A stretch of DNA of 13,719 bases, taken from contig CAZVWV010000110.1 of assembly GCA_964631745.1 (NCBI GenBank), positions 1 through 13,719 on the forward strand, in the 5' to 3' direction. A program made the translations under genes and the position numbers. The first letter of the stretch is position 1; each line of letters starts with the position of its first letter. The DNA comes from CAZVWV01 sp964631745 (GTDB lineage: Bacteria > Bdellovibrionota_C > UBA2361 > JBGSMV01). The notes under the pieces are model-generated. The model was given only the letters and a program-made list of their open reading frames with translations, did no database searches and was not told the DNA's origin. Of the stretch, positions 1 to 6,586 are shown one piece after another.

Positions 1-2
1 CC

Positions 3-51
3 GTGACCTCCGTGGTTAAAGACCCAAATTGCAATGTTCTACCGGACAGCA
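3..51 (-). repeat. Left copy of inverted terminal repeat (dispersed repeat/IS end)
   Basis: Read on the minus strand, this begins TGCTGTCCGG and runs outward to the window edge. It matches 13671-13719 read on the plus strand at 45 of 49 positions, which I aligned by hand; the four differences are all transitions. Similarity fades where the unique sequence begins, around position 52. The copies point outward and no transposase lies between them, so this looks like two copies of a dispersed repeat or insertion-sequence end at which a contig stopped, rather than the ends of one transposon. The short TGCTGTCCGG end resembles ends I associate with IS4-type elements, but that is memory-based and weak. 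Confidence 0.8.
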
Positions 52-221
52 ATGCTCGGCTCTACAATTCGTCTAAATTCCCTTGAATTATCAACACGTT
101 AGCGAAAAACGTACCCCCTTTAGAAATGTAGCGCCAGAACAGCAAGCCCATCACCCTTTAGGCCGAATTCATACTGCGAGGTCATCGATCTCTAACAACA
201 CCCGCCCCAGGGAAGGATTTT

Positions 222-2066
222 GTGCCAGCACTAAAGCTCGGCAAAAACATGGATTCGTTTACGGCTCAGCGCCATCTGAACCGTGCCACTCAAGATCTAA
301 GCAAAACATTCCAGCGATTATCTAGTGGACTAAGAATCAATTCGGCGGCTGATGATGCTGCCGGACTTGCCATATCCGGTAAACTGAAGGGTAATATCCG
401 AGTCTACTCTCAGGCGTTACGAAACGCTAATGACGCCATTAGCACGCTGAACGTAGCAGACGGTGCTCTGAATCAGCTTGATAGTATCACAAACCGGCTA
501 GGAGAACTCGCCAACTCAGCCGCCAACGGCAGCTATTCTCTCAATCAACGCATCTCGCTAGATGAAGAGGCTAAAGCACTGACCGATGAGTTCAATCGGA
601 TTGTAAACTCCACCAAGTTTAATAAACGAACAGTCCTGGACCAAAGTATGAGCGATGTTCGTATTCAGCTCGGGTACGGACTAAATGAAAGCATTAGTAT
701 AGCTTTAGCGGAGAAACTTAAAAGAACCGCAAATACAGAACTCGATTTTACATCCTCCACAACAGCTACTGGCGCGATCAGTTTTGCCAAATCCGGCGAC
801 TTCAATGGAGATGGCCGCGACGATATTGTTATAGCTCAGAGCTTAGGTGGAATCTCAGTCCGGCTCGGCCAATCTGATGGGACGTTCGGGGCTGCGACAA
901 TATACAACAGCGGCACTTCTCCAACCGCAGTCGAGGTAGCCGACCTAAACGGTGATGGAAGGTTAGATATTATATCTCAAACAACCTCTACAACACGCTA
1001 CTATATTGGCAACGGCGACGGCACTTTTGCTGCGGCCACCTCCTTAACAAGCGCCGCTTCTGGCACAGGCGTAGTGGCCGCTGATATTAATGGAGACGGG
1101 GCAAAGGACATCGTTGTTCGGGAGACTGGCGCACTGCGGGTGTTTCTAAACCAAGGCAACGGAACCTTCGACGGCGGGAGCTCCTATACTCGCTCGGTAG
1201 GTACAGCTACTACCGCCATGGTTGCAGGAGATTTTAACGGCGACGGACGCGATGATATCGCTACCCTCGGCGGAACCACGCTTTATACCCTACTCGGGCA
1301 AGCAAACGGGTCCCTTAGCACAGAACAGTCCTACACCTCAGGTGGTAGCGTGGTGGGAGGGCTAGCAACGGGCGACCTTGACCACGATGGGAGTCTAGAT
1401 CTTGTAGTGGCAATCGGCGCCGTAACTACTAATTCAGTAAAAATCTTTAATGGTGTCGGAGATGGAAGTTTCAGCGCTGGCAATACTCATTCAATGAACA
1501 GTTCGAGCCAAATCGCAGTGGCAGATGTTTCTGGAGATGGCAACCTAGACATAATTGGAAACCAGGGTAGCCTGCTAAAGAACGATGGCAGCGGCGGATT
1601 CAGTAGCGTTACCTACAATGGTTCGCCGAACGTGGCCCATAATCGCATCAGCACGGGCGATTACAATGGTGATGGCATGATAGATATTCTTTTACCATCC
1701 ACCTCAAGTGGAACATTAACCGGGTTTATCGCGGACACAGATTATACGACAGAGATTCAACGCTTAAATCTCACCACCCAGGATGAGGCACTAGCTTCGA
1801 TCGATATTGTCCAAGAGCTTAAGAATCGTCTAATACTAGAGCGCGGTGCCATAGGAAGTTCGCTTAGCCGCTTGAATAGTTCTCTTCGCACCTTAGGAGC
1901 AATTTACGAAAACTACTCTGCGGCGCACAGCAGAATCACCGATGTTGATGTCGCCGACGAAACCGCCAAGATGATAGCTGCCGAAATTAGGCAAAGCGCA
2001 GCAAGCGCAATCATCGCGCAAGCCAACCAGACACCAGCGCTAGTTTTACAGTTGCTTACAGCCTAG
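222..2066 (+). CDS. Flagellin with inserted seven-bladed FG-GAP/VCBS beta-propeller
   Basis: Structural subunit of the flagellar filament, exported by the flagellar type III system. Residues 1-170 are a typical flagellin N-terminal D0/D1 region (RLSSGLRINSAADDAAGLAI at 32-51, LRNANDAISTLNVADGAL at 66-83). Residues 515-614 are the matching C-terminal D1/D0 (NYSAAHSRITDVDVADETAK at 564-583, QANQTPALVLQLL at 600-612). Between them, residues ~183-505 hold seven repeats of 45-50 residues. Each carries a calcium loop of the D-x-[ND]-x-D-G-x-x-D type, starting at D193, D241, D288, D337, D385, D435 and D480. This is the signature of FG-GAP/VCBS propellers such as the integrin alpha head; seven repeats suggest a closed propeller displayed on the filament surface. 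At 614 aa it is longer than ordinary flagellins. The GTG start at 222 follows GGAAGGA at 211-217. ATG 249 is the alternative but would remove conserved N-terminal sequence. A weak sigma28-like match (CAAG-N15-GCCGAATT, 143-169) lies upstream. No other flagellar gene is in the window. Confidence 0.93.
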   Translation: MPALKLGKNMDSFTAQRHLNRATQDLSKTFQRLSSGLRINSAADDAAGLAISGKLKGNIRVYSQALRNANDAISTLNVADGALNQLDSITNRLGELANSAANGSYSLNQRISLDEEAKALTDEFNRIVNSTKFNKRTVLDQSMSDVRIQLGYGLNESISIALAEKLKRTANTELDFTSSTTATGAISFAKSGDFNGDGRDDIVIAQSLGGISVRLGQSDGTFGAATIYNSGTSPTAVEVADLNGDGRLDIISQTTSTTRYYIGNGDGTFAAATSLTSAASGTGVVAADINGDGAKDIVVRETGALRVFLNQGNGTFDGGSSYTRSVGTATTAMVAGDFNGDGRDDIATLGGTTLYTLLGQANGSLSTEQSYTSGGSVVGGLATGDLDHDGSLDLVVAIGAVTTNSVKIFNGVGDGSFSAGNTHSMNSSSQIAVADVSGDGNLDIIGNQGSLLKNDGSGGFSSVTYNGSPNVAHNRISTGDYNGDGMIDILLPSTSSGTLTGFIADTDYTTEIQRLNLTTQDEALASIDIVQELKNRLILERGAIGSSLSRLNSSLRTLGAIYENYSAAHSRITDVDVADETAKMIAAEIRQSAASAIIAQANQTPALVLQLLTA

Positions 2067-2070
2067 CGCC

Positions 2071-2089
2071 GCGACTACCCTGAAGTCGC
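2071..2089 (+). terminator. Possible weak terminator hairpin after flagellin
   Basis: Inverted repeat GCGACT (2071-2076) / AGTCGC (2084-2089) with a 7-nt loop, four bases after the flagellin stop codon. There is no U-tract behind it, so this is a candidate transcript 3' end only. The rest of 2090-2185, between the two convergent genes, shows no convincing signal. Confidence 0.3.
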
Positions 2090-2185
2090 ATGAAACCACC
2101 CAAGTAGATTAAAATGCGCCACAGCTTCACTTCCGGCTCCTCTTGGCGCCTCCCCCGTGAATGCATACCTATTCAAGTTACGTCT

Positions 2186-3202
2186 CTAAGCGCCAGACTT
2201 ACTAGCTTTTGGCAGCCATAGCGACAGCCCGACGGAGACGGCAATAATGGTACAGATAATCGCCAGAGAGGCGCTGATTGGGAATTTACCGCCATAGAGA
2301 TGATTTAACCATGTCATCTTGCAGCCCACGAAAATCAGCACCAGTCCTAGGCCGTACTTAAGCAGATGAAAACGATCGTAGACTCCAAGCAGCAAAAAGT
2401 ACAATGAGCGAAGTCCTAATATTGCAAACACGTTGGAGGTAAAGACTATCAAGGGCTCACTTGTCAGTGCAAAAATGGCCGGTACTGAGTCCACCGCAAA
2501 AACAATGTCGGTAAACTCAACGATTAACAGCGCCAAGAAAAGCGGCGTCACATGAGTTTTCCCAGCGATTCTTACAAGAAAGTGCTGGCCGTGTAGCTGG
2601 TCAGTTATCGGTAGCAACCGTCGTGCAAGGCGCAATCCTAAGTTCTTCTCGAAATTAGCGGGCTTTTCCGGGGCAACCAGGAGCTTAATTCCGGTGAGGA
2701 TTAATAGAACTCCGAATACGACAATCACCATTTCGTACTGCATCAGGACAGATCCAAGTGCAATGAAGATCGCCCTAAAAATCAGCGCTCCAATAATTCC
2801 ATAGAACAGCACACGATGTTGGTAAATCGCTGGAATATTGAAATAAGTGAAAATAACTACAAAGATAAATAGATTATCTACAGCCAGCGACTTTTCAACG
2901 ACAAAGCCCGTAAGGAACTCAAGGCTCAGCTTCTTTGCCAGCTCATTAGCCGTTGTACCCAACTGAGCTAAGAGTTCGGGTTCCGTTTGGAATCGTGACA
3001 GCGCATACCAGTAGAAGTAGGCGTTAAAGCTCAATGCCAGCACGATCCATACAACGCTCCAAGTAGCGGCCTCCTTCATACTAATTACATGGGCTTTTCG
3101 ATTAAACACACCCAAATCAAGCACCAAGAGAAAGAGGATGCCCAAAGAAAACCACAAGTAAAAGTGCCAATAATTGCCGAACGTGAATAGTACTTGTTGC
3201 AT
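2186..3202 (-). CDS. alx: Alx/TerC family integral membrane protein
   Basis: Polytopic inner-membrane protein of the TerC family. The closest match I can recall is E. coli Alx, the alkali-induced manganese-export-associated protein. At 338 aa it has the usual length. About nine hydrophobic segments are visible, for example near residues 12-33, 47-66, 108-122, 131-154, 158-175, 219-240, 251-272, 281-299 and 308-330. Both family signatures with membrane-embedded acidic residues are intact: EKSLAVDN at 103-110 and EFTDIVFAVDSVPA at 229-242, as in Alx. It is the last gene of an HPF-like/ExoD/TerC operon, starting 12 nt after the ExoD stop. The ATG at 3202 has only a weak purine-rich leader. The family is linked to metal ion efflux and alkaline or tellurite stress; the actual ion here is not readable from sequence. 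Confidence 0.9.
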   Translation of the reverse strand: MQQVLFTFGNYWHFYLWFSLGILFLLVLDLGVFNRKAHVISMKEAATWSVVWIVLALSFNAYFYWYALSRFQTEPELLAQLGTTANELAKKLSLEFLTGFVVEKSLAVDNLFIFVVIFTYFNIPAIYQHRVLFYGIIGALIFRAIFIALGSVLMQYEMVIVVFGVLLILTGIKLLVAPEKPANFEKNLGLRLARRLLPITDQLHGQHFLVRIAGKTHVTPLFLALLIVEFTDIVFAVDSVPAIFALTSEPLIVFTSNVFAILGLRSLYFLLLGVYDRFHLLKYGLGLVLIFVGCKMTWLNHLYGGKFPISASLAIICTIIAVSVGLSLWLPKASKSGA

Positions 3203-3214
3203 ATGCTATCTCTA

Positions 3215-3865
3215 TTAAATACCACTGCTTAGACTGAGAAACATTAATCGTAGCGAATTAAAAAAGGCGAGATTCAAGGCAAAGGTCACGAATCCTAAAG
3301 CTATACATACTCCGTCAGCACGAAGCTTGCCAACCGCAAGCAGAACAATCGTCAGGCCTGGTAAGAAATTCGTACCTGGCGGAAGAGGCAAAGCAAGAAG
3401 TCCACCGCAAATAATGATTAGTAAGAGGCTTGCTTTGCGCAGCATGAAGGTTGTCATGATTGAAAATCTTGGACCGGTTCTACGCTCAAACTTGTAACAG
3501 ATCCTTGCAGCGCGACGGAGTATCTTCACAAGAACTGAACTCGGTATAGGCGCCTTCGCTACCCAGCCTGGAACCCAGGGCGGTCTTTCAAAAAGCATCA
3601 TACAACCAATCAGGGCAATCAACACCCCAAACGGCACTGAAAGCCCCGGCAAAGGAATTGGCAACACAAATGGAAAGGCCAGCACGATTATCGGAATAAG
3701 ATGGCCTCTATGGGTGAGTTGGTCAAGAATATCACCAACGCGAATGTCCTTAGCCTCAGCAAGATTTAGAATCTTGAGCAGGGTCCGAGTTAGGCTATTG
3801 TTGGTTGACTTGACTTCCAGTGATCGAATGACCGGTTTGACCATGTCGGAGCCCTCGACAGACAT
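3215..3865 (-). CDS. ExoD family membrane protein
   Basis: ExoD-family protein (named after the Rhizobium exopolysaccharide gene exoD; the molecular role is not settled). The family pattern is clear: an N-terminal segment with RVGDILDQLTHRGHLIPIIV (residues 42-61), then the proline-rich membrane turn PFVLPIPLPGLSVPFG (65-80), a charged loop with ERPPWVP (93-99), and a second equivalent turn ALPLPPGTNFLPG (158-170). The protein ends in hydrophobic helices. The two PxPLPG-type turns suggest internal duplication, as is usual in this family. Length (216 aa) fits. It lies 13 nt downstream of the HPF-like gene and 12 nt upstream of the alx-like gene, so the three are probably co-transcribed. The ATG at 3865 is used here. 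The internal ATG at 3844 has a better-spaced GAGGG and is an alternative that would shorten the protein by seven residues. Confidence 0.88.
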   Translation of the reverse strand: MSVEGSDMVKPVIRSLEVKSTNNSLTRTLLKILNLAEAKDIRVGDILDQLTHRGHLIPIIVLAFPFVLPIPLPGLSVPFGVLIALIGCMMLFERPPWVPGWVAKAPIPSSVLVKILRRAARICYKFERRTGPRFSIMTTFMLRKASLLLIIICGGLLALPLPPGTNFLPGLTIVLLAVGKLRADGVCIALGFVTFALNLAFFNSLRLMFLSLSSGI

Positions 3866-3878
3866 TTAGTCCCGTAGC

Positions 3879-4190
3879 CTATAAGTTACCCTTCAACTTA
3901 TCGACCCGGCGAGAGACCCTGAGCTTAGCTCTCTGAGCGGCCCAATCGATAGCTGCGTATGCGTCGTTAGCAGTTGCTTCAATCGCCATACTTGCACCAG
4001 AGATAAAACTTATCCTGGCTTGGCAGCGTTTATCGATGCCTCCTCGTGGTCCGTTTAAATCCTCGATCCGTACGCGCACCCTTGAAACATAGGCGTTAAA
4101 CCTATCAAGTGCCGTAACAAAGCGATTTGACGCATACTCGGTGATCGAGTCTGAAAGTAGGCTTCTCTTGCCTGTAGCACTAAATTTCAT
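3879..4190 (-). CDS. HPF/RaiA-family ribosome-associated protein (S30AE domain)
   Basis: Small (103 aa) single-domain protein with the S30AE fold pattern. It runs from an N-terminal strand (MKFSATGKRSLLSDSI) through a helix (EYASNRFVTALDRF), a strand (YVSRVRVRIEDLNGPRGGIDK) and another strand (RCQARISFISG) to a final helix (EATANDAYAAIDWAAQRAKL). Proteins of this family bind the small ribosomal subunit and silence or dimerise ribosomes in stationary phase or stress. The usual long-HPF C-terminal dimerisation domain is absent, so this is the short type. Three in-frame ATGs exist (4223, 4196, 4190). I choose 4190 because AGGAG at 4203-4199 sits 8 nt upstream of it, an optimal spacing, and MKF matches usual family starts. 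It is the first gene of the operon with ExoD and Alx/TerC and is divergent from the NhaR-like regulator. Confidence 0.8.
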   Translation of the reverse strand: MKFSATGKRSLLSDSITEYASNRFVTALDRFNAYVSRVRVRIEDLNGPRGGIDKRCQARISFISGASMAIEATANDAYAAIDWAAQRAKLRVSRRVDKLKGNL

Positions 4191-4248
4191 AAACATGTCT
4201 CCTGTAAACATATCGCTATCCAAGTCAGATTCAGCTGCGCTTATTAAG

Positions 4249-4277
4249 ATTATGTAGGAAATCCATATATAGTTAAA
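4249..4277 (-). promoter_or_regulatory. Candidate sigma70 promoter of the hpf-like/exoD/alx operon
   Basis: On the minus strand, TTTAAC (4277-4272) and CATAAT (4254-4249) are separated by 17 nt. This gives a reasonable -10 (5 of 6) and a poor -35 (3 of 6). A weak -35 is what one expects of an activator-dependent promoter, and an inverted repeat begins directly upstream at 4278. Confidence 0.35.
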
Positions 4278-4314
4278 ATAGATAGTATTGATGTATATAG
4301 TAGGTATTATCTAT
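4278..4314. promoter_or_regulatory. Inverted repeat in divergent promoter region, candidate LysR operator
   Basis: ATAGATAGTA (4278-4287) and TATTATCTAT (4305-4314) are inverted copies with one mismatch, separated by 17 nt. They lie in the AT-rich gap between the nhaR-like gene and the operon it faces. One arm abuts the candidate -35 of the operon. The other overlaps the promoter region of the regulator itself (a possible TTGATG 4288-4293, N18, TATATA 4312-4317). This is the usual layout for a LysR protein that activates its neighbour and represses itself. AT-richness makes chance repeats more likely. Confidence 0.35.
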
Positions 4315-4329
4315 ATATAGGTTTAACAC

Positions 4330-5235
4330 ATGCAGTGGCTCAACTATCATCATCTGTACTATTTCTGGCGTACAGCCAAGGCTGGTAGCATTTCTCGCGC
4401 TGCTCAGGAGCTACGCCTTCGCCAGCCTACAATTAGCGCCCAAATAGCGTCTCTTGAACTCAGCCTTCAAAAGAAGCTCTTTCTGCGCCAAGGGAAAAAA
4501 TTAGTCCTAACTGAGGAAGGTCATCTAGCAGTACGTTACGCCGAGGAGATCTTCCTAGCGGGCAAGGAGTTAGTAGATGTAATGGGGGATCGACATACCG
4601 GTCGCGCGCTCGATTGTGCAGTAGGGATTGTCGATGCAGTACCAAAGTTGATCGCTTATAAATTCCTAGAGCCGACTTATAAATTGGCGGAGCCTGTGCG
4701 TCTCGAATGTCACGAGAGCAACTCGGAACACCTACTCACACTCCTCGCAAATCACAAACTAGATATGGTTCTTAGCGATAGCCCTATTCCTGGAGATTCA
4801 GGCATCAAAGGTTTTAATCATCTTGTAGGCGAAACTCAGATTGGATTCTTTGGCAGAGCTGAGCTAGTTCGTAAGTTGCGCCGAGGGTTTCCAGCGTCTC
4901 TGCAAGGAGCAAAATTGCTCTTACCTATTGCGAATAGTGTCCTAAGGCGAAACCTTGAGCAGTGGTTTGCCGACGTTAATGTTAGACCACTCGTTATGGG
5001 CGAGTTTGAGGATAGCGCGCTGATGAAATGCTTTGGTGAGGGTGGTATTGGGATTTTCCCGGCGCCTATAGCAATTTCTCGAGAAATCCAACGCCATTAC
5101 TCCGTCAGACTACTGGCGACGGTCCCCGGTATCGTCGAACGCTATTACGCAATATCGCTGGCCAGGCGCATCAAAAATCCTGTAACTGAAGCAATAGTTT
5201 CTAAAGCACGAACGTTTTTAAAGAGCCGCCCTTGA
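4330..5235 (+). CDS. nhaR: NhaR-like LysR-family transcriptional regulator
   Basis: DNA-binding regulator of 301 aa, the standard LysR length. The N-terminal winged helix-turn-helix (residues 1-62) starts NYHHLYYFWRTAKAGSISRA and contains RQPTISAQIASLELSLQKKL, closely resembling E. coli NhaR from memory. So do later segments: SEHLLTLLANHKLDMVLSD, LRRNLEQWF and GEFEDSALMKCFGEGG. NhaR activates the Na+/H+ antiporter gene nhaA in response to sodium and alkaline pH. No nhaA lies in this window; the divergent neighbour is an Alx/TerC operon, so target genes may differ here. The ATG at 4330 is close to a possible transcription start and lacks a strong Shine-Dalgarno, hinting at a short or near-leaderless mRNA. 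Confidence 0.88.
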   Translation: MQWLNYHHLYYFWRTAKAGSISRAAQELRLRQPTISAQIASLELSLQKKLFLRQGKKLVLTEEGHLAVRYAEEIFLAGKELVDVMGDRHTGRALDCAVGIVDAVPKLIAYKFLEPTYKLAEPVRLECHESNSEHLLTLLANHKLDMVLSDSPIPGDSGIKGFNHLVGETQIGFFGRAELVRKLRRGFPASLQGAKLLLPIANSVLRRNLEQWFADVNVRPLVMGEFEDSALMKCFGEGGIGIFPAPIAISREIQRHYSVRLLATVPGIVERYYAISLARRIKNPVTEAIVSKARTFLKSRP

Positions 5236-5316
5236 GTCAAAAAAATTGCTGCCAGACTGTGGTGCATTATATCTTGCAGTGTTAAACCTATATTTTTACC
5301 TTCGCGGGGGGTACCA

Positions 5317-5763
5317 ATGATAGCGAGCCTCGAACAGTTCCTATTTTCTGAACGAGAGATAGCTTTTTTGTGGAGACTATTCGTTTCTTTGATTTGCGGG
5401 GTACTGATCGGCCTCGAACGTGAATCGCGAAATAAGCCCGCTGGAATCAGCACCCATTGTTTTGTGATTGGTGGGGCCGCAATGTTTACCTATCTATCAA
5501 TGGCAGTTGATCCGGCGAGCCCTGCCAGAATTGCGGCGCAAGTGATATCAGGAATCGGCTTTTTAGGAGCTGGAATGATCCTTAAGAGTGATTCAGGCAC
5601 AGTTTCAAACTTAACTACCGCCGCTGCCGTCTGGTTCGCAGCTGCGGTCGGCATGGCGGTCGGGTTTGGATGGTATGCAATTGGAACATTTGCCACTCTA
5701 TATGCAGTTTTCATACCGCGCATTCCGCATCTTTCACGCTACACAGATCGAAACAACGAGTGA
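5317..5763 (+). CDS. MgtC/SapB family membrane protein (short form)
   Basis: Integral membrane protein of 148 aa with about four hydrophobic segments. The MgtC/SapB hallmarks are present: GLERESRNKPAGISTH (residues 32-47), VISGIGFLGAGMIL (76-89) and NLTTAAAVWFAAAVGMAVG (98-116). MgtC proteins support survival in low magnesium and inside host cells, partly by acting on the F1Fo ATPase. This copy has only the membrane domain and lacks the C-terminal ACT-like domain of Salmonella MgtC, so the broader SapB/YhiD-type name is safer. The ATG at 5317 follows a G-rich leader (GGGGGG, 5306-5311) at a workable distance. It lies 81 nt downstream of the nhaR-like gene on the same strand and could be co-transcribed with it. 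Confidence 0.9.
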   Translation: MIASLEQFLFSEREIAFLWRLFVSLICGVLIGLERESRNKPAGISTHCFVIGGAAMFTYLSMAVDPASPARIAAQVISGIGFLGAGMILKSDSGTVSNLTTAAAVWFAAAVGMAVGFGWYAIGTFATLYAVFIPRIPHLSRYTDRNNE

Positions 5764-5825
5764 TGGCAGAATACTGCGACCTCGCCTTCCTTACTATTTA
5801 AAGTTACGAGAAGGCGAGGCCATCA
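5761..5825. terminator. Long bulged inverted repeat between convergent genes, candidate bidirectional terminator
   Basis: The core stem CCTCGCCTTC (5780-5789) / GAAGGCGAGG (5810-5819) is perfect over 10 bp with a 20-nt loop. An outer pairing, TGATGG (5761-5766) with CCATCA (5820-5825), embraces it, with a 13-nt bulge on the left side only. The mgtC-like stop codon falls in the outer left arm. There is no U-tract on either strand, so this may act as a transcript-end stabiliser rather than a classic intrinsic terminator. Confidence 0.5.
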
Positions 5826-5854
5826 GTAGATCGCTATAGGGCGCAATCATCCAA

Positions 5855-6310
5855 CTATTTAAGCTTAACGCTCGGTCCGTTTAGCTCGAAGTCACAATTC
5901 AGACCCTCAGGGTCTAATATTCCAAGACCGCCAAGCGTTAGATTAAAGCGAGCATGTTTTGCACGTTGAAGCGCAGGGATATAGTCTGAAATCTGCGCAA
6001 CCGCCACATCAGCGCCACTCCCTTTAGCACTTACATTTAGGGTGTGTATTACGAAGCGCCGCAGCCCTGCCACACGCTCTCTCCGTATGTTTAAGTAAAG
6101 GCGAACGGGCACAGCCCCATTCTGAATAGTGCCGACTTCCCCTTCGAAGATTAAGGTACCATCAGATCTAATTTTACTTAAAAGAGTAGTCGAAGCTTGT
6201 CCATCGTCCTCGCTCCTGCATGAGGCGTTAAGGCTCTCAGCAAACGCGTGGACCGTTGGGCAAAAGATAAGACCTACTAAAAGGACTGTGCGGAACAAGT
6301 TCATGAACAT
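5855..6310 (-). CDS. Small secreted protein of unknown function
   Basis: I do not recognise a family. The product is 151 aa from the start chosen here. Residues 1-24 form a clear Sec signal peptide (hydrophobic core LFRTVLLVGLIFCPTVHAFA, probable cleavage after AFA), so the mature protein of ~127 aa is exported to the periplasm or beyond. The mature part looks beta-rich, with alternating stretches such as GTLIFEGEVGTI and VPVRLYLNIRR. It has two cysteines, one near each end (C31 and in NCDFEL near the C-terminus), which could form a disulfide. Start: the ATG at 6310 has AGGAA five bases upstream. An upstream in-frame ATG at 6325 would place that Shine-Dalgarno inside the gene, and the ATG at 6304 is too far from it. 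It is monocistronic, behind a palindrome-rich promoter region. Confidence 0.65.
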   Translation of the reverse strand: MFMNLFRTVLLVGLIFCPTVHAFAESLNASCRSEDDGQASTTLLSKIRSDGTLIFEGEVGTIQNGAVPVRLYLNIRRERVAGLRRFVIHTLNVSAKGSGADVAVAQISDYIPALQRAKHARFNLTLGGLGILDPEGLNCDFELNGPSVKLK

Positions 6311-6348
6311 AAAGTTTCCTGTCATAAATAATAGAGTTTAGTTAGTTA

Positions 6349-6364
6349 TAGCGAACATTCGCTA
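6349..6364. promoter_or_regulatory. 16-bp palindrome, candidate operator of the small secreted protein gene
   Basis: TAGCGAACATTCGCTA has 7-bp arms around a CA centre. It lies 39 nt upstream of the chosen ATG and overlaps a minus-strand TATAAC (6350-6345) that could serve as the -10 element. A repressor bound here would block RNA polymerase. The pairing is seen directly; the function is inferred. Confidence 0.4.
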
Positions 6365-6386
6365 AGCACTATCAACATAACATATA

Positions 6387-6408
6387 TGCGTAATTTACGC
6401 ACGTGCGT
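6387..6408. promoter_or_regulatory. Overlapping palindromes upstream of the small secreted protein gene
   Basis: TGCGTAATTTACGCA (6387-6401) has 7-bp arms around one T. ACGCACGTGCGT (6397-6408) is a perfect 12-bp palindrome. They share five bases, so they could be alternative protein sites or, in RNA, mutually exclusive hairpins. They sit 22 nt upstream of the 6349-6364 palindrome. The remainder of the 6409-6510 gap is AT-rich, with a repeated ATCAACAT motif and no gene that I can support. Confidence 0.35.
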
Positions 6409-6499
6409 TGCATTAAAAATAGGTTATTCTATGCAAAAGAATAAAGCATGTAATATCAACATGTTATGTGCCATCTATTTATTAACTATTTCGAGCAAA

Positions 6500-6550
6500 T
6501 TAGAAAAACTGCGCAAATAGCACATATTTAGGCAAGTGCTATACTAGCGC
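6500..6550 (-). terminator. Rho-independent terminator of the 554-aa gene
   Basis: On the minus strand, GCGC (6550-6547), ATAGCAC (6542-6536), a 12-nt loop, GTGCTAT (6523-6517) and GCGC (6514-6511) form a hairpin with a small asymmetric internal loop. It is followed at once by the U-rich stretch AGTTTTTCT. It starts 37 nt beyond the stop codon of the 554-aa gene. This should separate that gene from the secreted-protein gene downstream. Confidence 0.6.
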
Positions 6551-6586
6551 CAAGCGCATTCCCGGATAATCCCTCCCCCGGCAACC

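Noticed and set aside
143..169. Sigma28 promoter for flagellin (CAAG-N15-GCCGAATT)
   Set aside because: The -35 half matches only two of four bases and the -10 half is imperfect. It is kept as a remark in the flagellin entry, not as a feature.
83..325. 80-aa open frame at the left end
   Set aside because: It overlaps the flagellin start in another frame, has no ribosome-binding site and an unconvincing composition. The flagellin N-terminus is certain, so this is a shadow frame.
222..2066. Propeller region as a separate adhesin or integrin-like protein fused by assembly error
   Set aside because: The frame is continuous, both flagellin ends are complementary and complete, and the repeats sit exactly where flagellin variable domains belong. 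A natural domain insertion is simpler, although read mapping should confirm it.
4185..6325. Similar leaders of the HPF-like and small secreted genes (ACAGGA followed by several ATGs)
   Set aside because: Both are ordinary Shine-Dalgarno regions with clustered methionine codons. The similarity is short and has no further support.
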